Assembly: GCF_002979455.1 (NCBI RefSeq)
Contig: NZ_PCOU01000033.1
Span: 1 to 62,690 of the forward strand
Reading direction: 5' to 3'
DNA from: Chryseobacterium sp. MYb7
GTDB taxonomy: Bacteria > Bacteroidota > Bacteroidia > Flavobacteriales > Weeksellaceae
Length of the DNA: 62,690 bases
The position numbers were made by a program, and so were the translations under genes. The notes under the pieces were generated by a model. It did no database searches. It was not told the origin of the DNA and saw only the letters and a list, made by a program, of their open reading frames with translations. Positions 15,345 to 23,391 of this stretch are shown here, piece by piece. Position 1 is the first letter of the stretch; each line of letters begins with the position of its first letter.

Positions 15345-15998
15345 ATGAAAAAAGTAGCAGTAATCGGTGCAACAGGATTTGTAGGAGCACACGTAGTATC
15401 AGAATTAGCAGAAAGAGGATATGCAGTAGAAGCACTGGTAAGAGATGCATCCAAAGTAAAAACACAGGAAAATGTAACCGCAAAAAGTGTTGATGTAAAC
15501 AATGTAAATGAATTAACTGAAGCATTGAAAGGAAGCGATGCGGTAATCAGTACATTCAACGCAGGATGGACGAATCCTAATCTTTACAATGATTTCTTAA
15601 ATGGTTCTGAAAATATTCAGAAAGCAGTAGAACAATCAGGGGTAAAAAGACTGATCGTAGTAGGTGGAGCAGGAAGCCTTTACACTCCGGATAATGTACA
15701 GATCGTAGATACTCCGGATTTCCCTGAAGCTTACAAACCGGGTGCAACAGCAGCAAGAGACTATTTAAACAAAATCAAAGAAAATAATACATTAGATTGG
15801 ACTTTCTTCAGCCCTGCTATAGAAATGAATCAAGCCAATGTAGGAGAAAGAACCGGAAAATACAGAACTTCATTAGAAACTCCGGTATTTGATGAAAACG
15901 GAAGAAGCCGTCTGTCTGTAGAAGATGTAGCCGTAGTTTTAGTAGATGAATTAGAGCAGAACAATCACATTCGTGAACGTTTTACAGCAGCTTATTAA
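15345..15998 (+). CDS. NAD(P)-binding NmrA/atypical SDR protein
   Basis: A 217-residue Rossmann-fold protein of the NAD(P)H-binding atypical-SDR group. The cofactor motif IGATGFVGAHV (7-17) is at the N-terminus, with VVGGAGSLY near residue 105. A full catalytic Tyr-x3-Lys is not obvious, so it may be a reductase or a redox sensor of the NmrA/YwnB type. It follows an Rrf2 regulator of the YwnA type, and the Rrf2 operator sits in its promoter, so it is the likely regulated target. The MBL-fold gene begins 16 nt downstream. Confidence 0.85.
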   Translation: MKKVAVIGATGFVGAHVVSELAERGYAVEALVRDASKVKTQENVTAKSVDVNNVNELTEALKGSDAVISTFNAGWTNPNLYNDFLNGSENIQKAVEQSGVKRLIVVGGAGSLYTPDNVQIVDTPDFPEAYKPGATAARDYLNKIKENNTLDWTFFSPAIEMNQANVGERTGKYRTSLETPVFDENGRSRLSVEDVAVVLVDELEQNNHIRERFTAAY

Positions 15999-16014
15999 TC
16001 CATAAAAGAACAAA

Positions 16015-17187
16015 ATGATACAAAAGAAATTATTGTCGTTATTAACACTGCTGGGATTTATCAGCATATTTGCCGGAAATCTCAAAGTGAAAGTTTATAA
16101 TCCGGGAACCAAAGCTATTTTTCCTATTACTTCAACCATTATTTATGGTGATAAAGATGCCATCCTTGTAGATGCTCAGTTCCAGAAACAATATGCAGAA
16201 CAGTTGGTAAAAGAAATAAAAGCAACAGGGAAGAACCTAAAAACTGTTTTTATTTCTCACAGTGATCCTGATTTCTATTTTGGATTGGATGTGATCAAAA
16301 AAGCTTTTCCGAATGCTAAAATTATTTCTACAGCACAAACCGCTTACCTTATATCAGCCTCAAAAGATGATAAAATGGGTGTATGGAAACCACAATTGAA
16401 AGCAGATGCCCCTTCAGAAATTATCGTTCCGGAAGCAGCTGTTTCAATTCCTGATCTTGAAGGAAATAAAATTGAAATCAGACAAAATCCGGAAGATCCG
16501 GCCCATAGCTTTCTTTGGATTCCATCCATCAAAACCATTGCAGGCGGTATTTCAGTTTCTGTTGGTTCACACCTTTGGATGGCAGATACACAGAATGTTA
16601 AAGCAATTGATCAGTGGATAGCGCAGATTGATGCTATGAAATCACTGAAACCGGAAAAAGTAATTCCTTCCCACTTTGCAGAACTTTCCACTTCACCACA
16701 ATCTCTTGATTTTGTGAAAAGCTATCTGGAAAACTATAAACAGGCTGTGACTGAAAATAAAACTTCATCTGCTGTTATAGATTTTATGGTAAAAAAATAT
16801 CCTAATCTGCCGGGAAAAGATGAATTGGGAATGGGAGCAAAGGTTTTCTTTAAAGAAATGGACTGGGATCTGAAATCTCCATATCCCGCAATCGGACGAA
16901 AGGTTGAAGTGGATTTCGGAGCTGTAAAATTCCTTCTTGATTTTAAGGATAATAAAACTATGACATTTACAGGAACAGCCGGAAGTTCAAAAAATAGTAC
17001 AGATACTGTAGAGTATACTGCTGTGGAAGTAGCAAAGAATGTTTTTATGGTGTACTGGCATGAGCCTCATCTTGGTTTCAATGTAACCCACATTCAGGAT
17101 TATAATAAAAATATTGTGTATTCAAATATTGCAGGTCCCGATGGTACATTTACTCATCCAAAAGGAACTCTTAAAATTTTGAAATAA
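16015..17187 (+). CDS. secreted metallo-beta-lactamase-fold protein with extra C-terminal domain
   Basis: A 390-residue protein with an N-terminal signal peptide (MIQKKLLSLLTLLGFISIFAG). The MBL metal motif is altered: HSDPDFYFG (about residue 83) instead of HxHxDH, keeping one histidine and two aspartates; later ligands may be the histidines in AHSFLW and IPSHFAE. Residues about 295-390 form a beta-rich domain (VKFLLDFKDNKTMTFTG, FMVYWHEPHLGFNVTHIQDY) that resembles MoaF-like lipocalin folds; I am unsure of this. It is likely periplasmic and co-transcribed with the NAD(P)-binding gene under the Rrf2 regulator. Confidence 0.8.
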   Translation: MIQKKLLSLLTLLGFISIFAGNLKVKVYNPGTKAIFPITSTIIYGDKDAILVDAQFQKQYAEQLVKEIKATGKNLKTVFISHSDPDFYFGLDVIKKAFPNAKIISTAQTAYLISASKDDKMGVWKPQLKADAPSEIIVPEAAVSIPDLEGNKIEIRQNPEDPAHSFLWIPSIKTIAGGISVSVGSHLWMADTQNVKAIDQWIAQIDAMKSLKPEKVIPSHFAELSTSPQSLDFVKSYLENYKQAVTENKTSSAVIDFMVKKYPNLPGKDELGMGAKVFFKEMDWDLKSPYPAIGRKVEVDFGAVKFLLDFKDNKTMTFTGTAGSSKNSTDTVEYTAVEVAKNVFMVYWHEPHLGFNVTHIQDYNKNIVYSNIAGPDGTFTHPKGTLKILK

Positions 17188-17192
17188 GATAA

Positions 17193-17222
17193 AAAACTAT
17201 TATCATATGATGGTAGTTTTTA
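17193..17222 (+). terminator. terminator of the Rrf2 target operon
   Basis: AAAACTA at 17193-17199 with TAGTTTT at 17214-17220 around an inner ATCATaTGAT dyad, followed by T-rich sequence. Confidence 0.7.
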
Positions 17223-17373
17223 TTTTGAACTCTTAAGATTTTTTGAATGATTGAAGTTGATTGAAGGAAGATAAAAGAAAGACTCTGCTTAAAGCGAAAC
17301 TCATCTTAATATTCTTAAAAACTTAATAATCCTTAATGGTTTAAAAAGATTTCACCAACTTCTTATCATAAGT

Positions 17374-17401
17374 AAAAAAGGCTGTCGAATAGACAGCCTT
17401 T
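17374..17401 (-). terminator. terminator of the M23 peptidase gene
   Basis: A 10-bp perfect stem (17377-17386 with 17392-17401, AAAGGCTGTC) is followed on the minus strand by six T. It lies 5 nt past the peptidase stop. Confidence 0.88.
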
Positions 17402-17405
17402 CTTT

Positions 17406-18431
17406 TTATAAATTCATAAACAATTTCGGATTAACCGGAGTATTGTTTTTGTGTACTTCATAGTGAAGATGAGGTCCTGTAGAACGTCCGGAATTTCCGG
17501 ATTTAGCAATTACCTGCCCTACTTTTACTTTTTCATTTACTTTAGCAACAAGCTGAGATAAGTGTCCGTATAACGTAGCCAGTCCGTTTCCGTGAGAAAC
17601 AATCACACAGTTTCCATAACCTCCTTTCTGTCCGGAAAAAATGATTGTTCCAGCAGCGGCAGCTCTTACATCAGAACCATAGGCAACAGCAATATCCAGC
17701 CCTTTATGGAACTGCATCTGGTCAGCTTCAGCAGGTGGATTGTTTTTCTCAGCAACAGCGGTTTTGGTTACGGTAGTTCCTGCAACAGTTTTTGTAGCAG
17801 CGGGAGAGGGCGCAGCAGCCACAGGAGCCGCTTTTGGAGTAACCATCACTTTTACTTCTCTTTTATTTCCATAGCTGTCAGTAAGTTCTATGATTTTCTC
17901 AACAGGTTCAGCTTTTACTTCAGGCTTTACAGCAGCAACTGCTGGTTTTGATTCTGTAGCTGCATTTGTTTTTACTGAAGCGTAAACAGTTTTAAAAGGA
18001 ATCGGATTTTTTCTTATCCCAAAATTAGAGGAAATATATCCGTCAGTAGGCATTCCCAATGGAACCTGCATCAGTTTTTTCTGAAGATCCATAAGATATT
18101 GGCTGTATCGGTTAGCTTGTTTGGAAAGATAAATAGAATTTGAAATACTGTCCTGATCCAGCATCATTAGCTTTTCATTAGAAATGTCTTTAGACTTCAG
18201 AAAGGAGTTGAGCTGGCCAACGGTCTGATCTACAAGAGTAAGATCATTTTTCATTTTTAAATAATCTACACTGTCTTTTTCAGTGTTTATTTTTACAAGG
18301 TTTACTTCGTAGGTTTTATCATCTCTTTCAGAAAAGAGTTTGGCAATACATACACCTTGTGCAAAAACTACTAGTAAAAGTCCTCCGAGGAGAATGTTTA
18401 CGTTCTTCTTGCTGTTTAGAAATTTTTTCAT
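17406..18431 (-). CDS. M23-family zinc peptidase (murein endopeptidase type)
   Basis: A 341-residue envelope protein. Residues 11-31 form a signal anchor, 33-110 a coiled-coil region, and the M23/LytM domain is split: GYISSNFGIRKNPIPFK comes first, then about 90 residues rich in Ala/Lys/Val (AVAAVKPEVKAEPVEK, AAPVAAAPSPAATK), then HKGLDIAVAYGSDVRAA and HLHYEVHKNN. The zinc-site residues HxxxD and HxH are intact, so it is probably catalytic on peptidoglycan cross-bridges. The low-complexity insertion inside the domain N-terminus is unusual. A TAAATTTG box lies upstream at 18470-18477. Confidence 0.88.
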   Translation of the reverse strand: MKKFLNSKKNVNILLGGLLLVVFAQGVCIAKLFSERDDKTYEVNLVKINTEKDSVDYLKMKNDLTLVDQTVGQLNSFLKSKDISNEKLMMLDQDSISNSIYLSKQANRYSQYLMDLQKKLMQVPLGMPTDGYISSNFGIRKNPIPFKTVYASVKTNAATESKPAVAAVKPEVKAEPVEKIIELTDSYGNKREVKVMVTPKAAPVAAAPSPAATKTVAGTTVTKTAVAEKNNPPAEADQMQFHKGLDIAVAYGSDVRAAAAGTIIFSGQKGGYGNCVIVSHGNGLATLYGHLSQLVAKVNEKVKVGQVIAKSGNSGRSTGPHLHYEVHKNNTPVNPKLFMNL

Positions 18432-18469
18432 ATTTCTTCTCTTAGTAAGTTAAAACGGTTTTGAACTTG

Positions 18470-18477
18470 CAAATTTA
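18470..18477 (-). promoter_or_regulatory. promoter box of the M23 peptidase gene
   Basis: On the minus strand TAAATTTG, a perfect TAnnTTTG box, ends 38 nt before the ATG at 18431. Confidence 0.55.
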
Positions 18478-18630
18478 ATTAAAAATACGTTTTGAGAGTT
18501 ATTTTTAATTAAAATTCAGTTTTTTCTGTATTTAACGGTTAATTAGCTATTTAATTGTATTGGAATGTTAATTTTTTCAGAAAATGGCTTTTATCATAGT
18601 TTCAAAGCCTGCGTTACGTCTTTGTTTTAA

Positions 18631-18638
18631 TATCTTTG
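18631..18638 (+). promoter_or_regulatory. promoter box of gpsA
   Basis: TATCTTTG, a perfect TAnnTTTG box, lies 17 nt before ATG 18656. It falls inside the longer frame that begins at 18584 and so excludes that start. Confidence 0.65.
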
Positions 18639-18655
18639 CAGTTCACATTCCAATT

Positions 18656-19696
18656 ATGGCTAAAAAGAAAATTATTTCAGAATCTTCGAATCCAAAAAAG
18701 AATAAAAAGGATATTTCTGTAGGAGTTGTAGGAAGCGGAAGTTTTGCAACCGCGATCGTAAAAATGCTTGTTGAAAACTGCAAAGTAGTACACTGGTGCG
18801 TAAGAAGTGAATTTGTAAAAGGAGCCATTGAGCTGCGTGGGCATAACCCGACTTATCTTACAGCTGCACACTTTAATCTGAAAAGTTTGAAACTGACAAC
18901 GGATATCAATGAACTGGTTGCTGCCTGTGATGTTGTTGTTCTGGCAACTCCGTCTATTTATCTTTCCGATACATTAGATAAGATGACCTGTGACTATTCT
19001 GATAAGATCTTTATCTCTGCAATCAAAGGGATTATTCCTAAAGTAAATGATGTAGTGGCGCATTATCTGCGCGATGAATTTAAAATCGGTTTCAGAAATC
19101 AGGCTGTAATTGCAGGACCTTGCCACGCGGAAGAAGTGGCGATGGAAAGACTTTCTTACCTTACTATTGCTACTGTAGAAGATGAAACTGCTGAAAAACT
19201 TGAAGGTATTTTCAGTTCAGATTTTATCAAAGTACAAACAAGTAAAGATATTTTAGGAAATGAATACAGCGCTATTCTTAAAAATATTTTTGCAATCGGA
19301 GCAGGAATTGCAAGCGGATTAGGCTATGGAGATAACTTTACAGCAGTATTTGTTTCTAATGCAATCCGTGAAATGGAAACTTTCCTTGAAGCTATCTATG
19401 AAGCCCCAAGAGATGTGAATGAAAGTGCTTATCTAGGCGACCTTTTAGTAACGGCATATTCACTTTTCTCAAGAAACAGAAACCTTGGAAACCTTATCGG
19501 AAAAGGATATACAGTAAAATCTGCTATTCAGTCTATGAATATGGTAGCTGAAGGATATTACGCTGCTGATTCTATCTATAAAACGGCAAAACAGAAAAAT
19601 CTTAAGCTGCCAATTATAGATACCGTATATGCTATTCTTTATGAAGGTAAAAGTGCAGAGAAACAGTTTAAAAAACTGACGGCAAAACTGAATTAA
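18656..19696 (+). CDS. gpsA: NAD(P)-dependent glycerol-3-phosphate dehydrogenase
   Basis: A 346-residue cytoplasmic enzyme that reduces dihydroxyacetone phosphate to sn-glycerol 3-phosphate for phospholipid synthesis. A basic 20-residue tail precedes the Rossmann motif VGVVGSGSFATA. AGPCHAEEV, the catalytic-lysine region EYSAILKNIFAIGAGIASG and GDLLVTAYSLFSRNRNLG are all present. GPCHAEEV carries Cys where Ser is usual. The ATG at 18656 follows the promoter box. A palindromic terminator shared with the convergent gene follows. Confidence 0.95.
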   Translation: MAKKKIISESSNPKKNKKDISVGVVGSGSFATAIVKMLVENCKVVHWCVRSEFVKGAIELRGHNPTYLTAAHFNLKSLKLTTDINELVAACDVVVLATPSIYLSDTLDKMTCDYSDKIFISAIKGIIPKVNDVVAHYLRDEFKIGFRNQAVIAGPCHAEEVAMERLSYLTIATVEDETAEKLEGIFSSDFIKVQTSKDILGNEYSAILKNIFAIGAGIASGLGYGDNFTAVFVSNAIREMETFLEAIYEAPRDVNESAYLGDLLVTAYSLFSRNRNLGNLIGKGYTVKSAIQSMNMVAEGYYAADSIYKTAKQKNLKLPIIDTVYAILYEGKSAEKQFKKLTAKLN

Positions 19697-19706
19697 TAAT
19701 AAAAAA

Positions 19707-19734
19707 AACAAGGTTTTATTAATAAAACCTTGTT
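19707..19734. terminator. bidirectional palindromic terminator
   Basis: A perfect 28-bp palindrome (AACAAGGTTTTATT and its complement) lies between gpsA and the convergent gene at 19784. The plus-strand A-run at 19701-19708 gives a T-run for minus-strand transcripts, and the right flank ends in A/T for gpsA. Confidence 0.85.
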
Positions 19735-19783
19735 CATGAAAAAAAAATCTTTTAAAACTTAAGTAGGTATGCTTAAGTATTTT

Positions 19784-20248
19784 TTATTGAGCCATCCTTG
19801 TAATAACAAGTGATAACGATGCTCTTACATTAAGATTACTGAACGTGAAACCATTTCCTGTATCAAATTCAAACTTCTGACGAATCGTAGTAGTAGCAGG
19901 CAATGTTAAATAAAAACTTCCCTGATAAAATGTAAAAGAATTGGACATTTCACACATTCTGTTGACTTCCGTAATCGTAGCACTGGTAGCAGCATTAATC
20001 AGATAAGATCTTGTACAAGTTAAATTCTGACCAGCATACTGTGTATTGGCTGTACCGTTATTGGTATTGGAGTTACTTGCATCCACGGAATAACGAATAA
20101 TATACGTTCCGGCTGGTAGTGTAATGGTTGAATTATCTGCAGCAAGGGATGCACCGGTAATTTTATTGGATGTTAATGTAAAACTACCCAATATATTATT
20201 TGTGTTTCCGGCTGTAATTAATGTTGATGGACTTTTGGACAGAGACAT
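19784..20248 (-). pseudogene. C-terminal remnant of a surface protein
   Basis: A 154-residue frame whose beta-rich, Ser/Thr/Asn-rich sequence (TLPAGTYIIRYSVDAS, FYLTLPATTTIRQKFEF) looks like the C-terminal TNF/C1q-like domain of flavobacterial surface proteins. There is no signal peptide, and it starts inside the domain. The frame is open for about 24 codons further upstream (including EWQRTLISGSEPQL), with no ATG, GTG or TTG before a stop near 20319. Proteins of this type normally have a signal peptide and a long N-terminal part, so this is probably a 5'-truncated gene. A real short protein starting at 20248 is the alternative. Confidence 0.5.
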
Positions 20249-20393
20249 GAGCTGAGGTTCACTTCCGGAAATAAGCGTGCGCTGCCATTCTTTTTGCCGG
20301 ATTTTGAAGGAAAAAGATGGTTGAATTATTTACCTAATGGTGAATTAAAAAAATGAAAATTTAATTTTATTTTAATGTAAATCGTGATATTAT

Positions 20394-20411
20394 CAATCAT
20401 TTCGATGATTG
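20394..20411. other. TTCG tetraloop hairpin in the mqo upstream region
   Basis: CAATCAT-TTCG-ATGATTG forms a perfect 7-bp hairpin in the 298-bp gap between the truncated frame and mqo. An imperfect AACGTGTT/AAACGCGTT dyad is at about 20477-20502. I see no gene in this gap and no perfect TAnnTTTG box. Confidence 0.4.
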
Positions 20412-20546
20412 TTTATTGAAATTTTCCATGGCTTTTTGTTGTGTGCTAAAGAAGTGTTTTTGACACAAAAAATAACGTGTTAAAATCGTTAAACGCGTTC
20501 CGGTTTTTAAAACTTTTCACGAAATTTGAAGTAAAATTTTAAAATT

Positions 20547-22052
20547 ATGTCACAATCGCTTACAAGCAGAACACCGAAACCTAAATACGACGTTGTACTG
20601 ATAGGGGGCGGAATCATGAGCGCCACTTTAGCAACGCTTCTTCATGAATTTGATCCAAATCTTGAAATCGCTATCTTCGAAAGACTCGGAAGGTTTGCCA
20701 AAGAAAGTACAGCGGCCTGGAACAACGCCGGAACAGGGCACTCTGCTTTTTGTGAGCTAAATTATACACCGGAGAAACCGGATGGATCTATTGATATCAC
20801 CAAGGCAGAAAGTATTGCAGAACAGTTTGAAATTTCAAAACAATTCTGGTCTTACCTGATTACCAAAGGATATATTCATGAGCCAAAAGAATTTATCAAT
20901 TCTTGTGCGCATATGAGTCTGGTATTTGGAGAAAAAGATGCTGAGTATCTTAGAAAACGTCATGATAAAATGTCAGAATCTGTGCTTTTCTCAGGAATGG
21001 AGTTTGCTACGGATCACGAAAAACTGAAAGAATGGATTCCGTTGGTAATGAGTAAAAGAAATCAGTCTGAAGTAATGGCCGCAACGAAAATGGATATGGG
21101 TACGGATGTGAACTTCGGAACATTGACAAGAAAAATGGGAAGACACCTTCTGGAAGATTCCAATGTTGAGGTATTTTTATACCATGAAGTGAAGGATATC
21201 AGCCCAAGAGAAAGCGGTAAATGGGAAATGAAGGTAAAAGACAGAATTCATAGCCACAAACAGGAAGTGGTAGCAGATTTTGTATTTATCGGCGCTGGAG
21301 GGTATGCTCTTCCATTATTGGACAGTTCCGATATTAAAGAAAGTGAAGGATACGGAGGTTTCCCGGTTTCAGGACAGTGGCTGGTAAGTCATAACCAGGA
21401 GCTGGTAGAAAAACACCATGCTAAAGTATATACACAGGCTACAGTAGATGCTCCACCAATGTCTGTTCCACACCTTGACCTGAGAATTATTGATGGGAAA
21501 AAAGCACTACTTTTCGGACCTTTTGCAGGATTTTCAACAAAATTTTTAAGAGAAGGAAGTTATCTGGACCTTCCGGAAAGTGTAAATACGAAAAACTTAA
21601 AATCACTTTTCGGAGCATGGTGGCATAATATTCCACTGACGAAGTATCTGATCCAGCAGGTTGCGATGACGAAATCTCAGAGAATGCAGCATTTGAGAGA
21701 GTTTATCAAAGATGCCAAAGAAGAAGACTGGGAATTGAAAGTAGCAGGACAGAGAGTTCAGATCATTAAAAAAGATGAAAAAGAAGGGGGTAAGTTGGAA
21801 TTCGGAACTGAAGTGGTGGTGAACAAAAGTGGAACAATTGCCTCTCTGTTAGGAGCTTCACCGGGAGCCTCTACAGCAGTATATGCCATGTTGAATGTGC
21901 TGGAAAAATGTTTCCCGGAAAAACTGCATGGAGAATGGAAAGGAAAACTGCTTGAAATGGTTCCTTCTTATGGACAAAAACTGGCTGAAAATCCTGAATT
22001 GACCCATGAGGTTAGGAATTATACAAAAGAGAAATTAGAATTAGAATATTAA
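20547..22052 (+). CDS. mqo: malate:quinone oxidoreductase
   Basis: A 501-residue FAD enzyme that oxidises malate to oxaloacetate and passes electrons to quinone at the inner face of the cytoplasmic membrane, replacing or supplementing NAD-dependent malate dehydrogenase in the TCA cycle. The FAD motif VVLIGGGIMSATLATLL (16-32), STAAWNNAGTGHSAFCELNY and the C-terminal GASPGASTAVYAML are hallmark Mqo sequences. Length is as expected. It is monocistronic by appearance, ending 6 nt before a 43-bp palindrome. Confidence 0.96.
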   Translation: MSQSLTSRTPKPKYDVVLIGGGIMSATLATLLHEFDPNLEIAIFERLGRFAKESTAAWNNAGTGHSAFCELNYTPEKPDGSIDITKAESIAEQFEISKQFWSYLITKGYIHEPKEFINSCAHMSLVFGEKDAEYLRKRHDKMSESVLFSGMEFATDHEKLKEWIPLVMSKRNQSEVMAATKMDMGTDVNFGTLTRKMGRHLLEDSNVEVFLYHEVKDISPRESGKWEMKVKDRIHSHKQEVVADFVFIGAGGYALPLLDSSDIKESEGYGGFPVSGQWLVSHNQELVEKHHAKVYTQATVDAPPMSVPHLDLRIIDGKKALLFGPFAGFSTKFLREGSYLDLPESVNTKNLKSLFGAWWHNIPLTKYLIQQVAMTKSQRMQHLREFIKDAKEEDWELKVAGQRVQIIKKDEKEGGKLEFGTEVVVNKSGTIASLLGASPGASTAVYAMLNVLEKCFPEKLHGEWKGKLLEMVPSYGQKLAENPELTHEVRNYTKEKLELEY

Positions 22053-22058
22053 CATTAA

Positions 22059-22113
22059 TAATGAGCAATGAGTGATAGCTGCTATCACTCATTGCTCATT
22101 ACTTATTACTCAT
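22059..22113. repeat. 43-bp palindrome plus TCATTACTTATTACTCAT tail
   Basis: Two 21-nt arms at 22059-22079 and 22081-22101 are perfect reverse complements around a single T at 22080. The right arm runs on into CTTATTACTCAT. The core ACTCATTGCTCATTA recurs at 27143-27157. It begins 6 nt after the mqo stop and may act as its terminator, but the missing T-run and the repeat elsewhere suggest a dispersed element. Confidence 0.75.
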
Positions 22114-22119
22114 AAAAAG

Positions 22120-22521
22120 GTGGAAGAAGTAATTGTAAAACCAGTAATTGCAAAAGAAATCCTGGAATCTCTTCAGACTAAAATAGAAGAGGAGAAGCAG
22201 GTTATTGTACACTGTTGTTTTCCGGCATCACCGTTTTTAGGAAACCTGATCAGGATCTGGCATTCAACCTATCTTTTTGACAACCAGTCTGAGCATAGAA
22301 GCAAAATGATTCATGTGGAAAATATTTCAATTTCCCCATACTGGACACCGGTTCCCTTTATGAAAGACTTTTGGTTTACCCTTATATTTTCCGGTCTTCC
22401 AAAAGATTGCAAAAGTTTTGATTTGAAAGAAGTTATCCCCGAAGAAGGAGGCTTTTTTGTAGAATCAATCAAGAGAAATTCCTCTGATGTGTATCGTGTG
22501 AAAATATCAGAATCTTATTAA
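22120..22521 (+). CDS. hypothetical protein upstream of the AadS-like gene
   Basis: A 133-residue protein I do not recognise, counted from GTG 22120. The longer frame from 22072 reads through the palindromic repeat and is unlikely to be translated. It is soluble, with a Cys-Cys pair in IVHCCFPASPFLGNLIRIWH and an aromatic middle (SPYWTPVPFMKDFWFTL). It ends 1 nt before the aminoglycoside nucleotidyltransferase, so the two are probably co-translated. The function may be linked to that gene or may be accidental. Confidence 0.65.
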   Translation: MEEVIVKPVIAKEILESLQTKIEEEKQVIVHCCFPASPFLGNLIRIWHSTYLFDNQSEHRSKMIHVENISISPYWTPVPFMKDFWFTLIFSGLPKDCKSFDLKEVIPEEGGFFVESIKRNSSDVYRVKISESY

Positions 22522-22522
22522 T

Positions 22523-23389
22523 ATGAAAGTGAGGGACGAAAAACTGGAACAGATTATTCATTGGGCTGAAAAAAATCCTGATATCCGTGCAGTTCTCCTG
22601 ACCAGTTCACTGGTAAACCCTTACGCTCCTGTGGATGATTTTAGTGATCTTGATGTAGAACTTGTTTTTGAAAACAGGGCATCTTATGAATTGGGAAATG
22701 AATGGATCGGTCTTTTTGGAGATCCTATTTCCATGATTGAAGAAGATGACAGCGTTTTTGAAGGAAAGCATGCTATGAAAATGGTGTTGTACAAAGATCA
22801 TGTGAAGGTTGATTTTAAACTTTATCAGGTGTCAGAGTTTATTGAAGAAATCAATGAAGAAAACCTTCCCGAAGATTGGGATGTAGGTTATAAAGTTTTA
22901 CTGGATAAAGATAATTTGACCAAAAATCTAAAACCTCCAACTTACCAGTCAATCATGATTCAGAAGCCCACGGAAAAAGAATTTCAGCAGTTGGTGAATG
23001 ACTTTTGGTGGGATACAACGTATGTTGCAAAATGTCTGAAACGTGGAGATGTTTTTTATGCTAAATTCATGTCTGAAAATATTCTGCGTACAGACTATCT
23101 TGTCCCTTTGATTGAATGGTATATTGCCGGAAATCAGGAATGGAATAATGTTACAACCAATAAACACGGAAGACTTTTCAAAAAATATCTGCCCGATGAT
23201 CTTTGGAGTAGGATGGAAAGCACATTTTCAGGAAGTGATATTGAAGAAAACTGGAAAGCCTTGTTTGTCTTTGCAGATCTGGTACATGAGCTAGGTACTT
23301 CATTGGCAGAAAAACTTCATTTTATCTATCCGGTAAAGCTAGAGGATGATATCAGAAATTACCTTAAGGAAGTACATACGATGTCTTAA
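22523..23389 (+). CDS. AadS-like aminoglycoside 6-adenylyltransferase
   Basis: A 288-residue member of the ANT(6) family, whose enzymes transfer AMP from ATP to the 6-hydroxyl of streptomycin. The nucleotidyltransferase signature is intact: LLTSSLVNPYAPVDDFSDLD (residues 25-44) with the catalytic aspartates in FSDLDVEL and a third in HVKVDFKLYQ. The overall sequence matches the AadS type known from Bacteroidota. Whether it confers resistance depends on expression. It overlaps no mobile element and shares the base composition of its neighbours, so it looks resident. The ATG is 1 nt after the preceding stop. Confidence 0.85.
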   Translation: MKVRDEKLEQIIHWAEKNPDIRAVLLTSSLVNPYAPVDDFSDLDVELVFENRASYELGNEWIGLFGDPISMIEEDDSVFEGKHAMKMVLYKDHVKVDFKLYQVSEFIEEINEENLPEDWDVGYKVLLDKDNLTKNLKPPTYQSIMIQKPTEKEFQQLVNDFWWDTTYVAKCLKRGDVFYAKFMSENILRTDYLVPLIEWYIAGNQEWNNVTTNKHGRLFKKYLPDDLWSRMESTFSGSDIEENWKALFVFADLVHELGTSLAEKLHFIYPVKLEDDIRNYLKEVHTMS

Positions 23390-23391
23390 TT

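Noticed and set aside
22072..22119. Upstream extension of the hypothetical gene at 22120
   Set aside because: It translates the palindromic repeat (ITHCSLLITH), so it is not protein-coding selection.
22523..23389. Recently acquired resistance island
   Set aside because: No transposase, integrase, direct repeats or composition change around it; neighbours are housekeeping-type genes.
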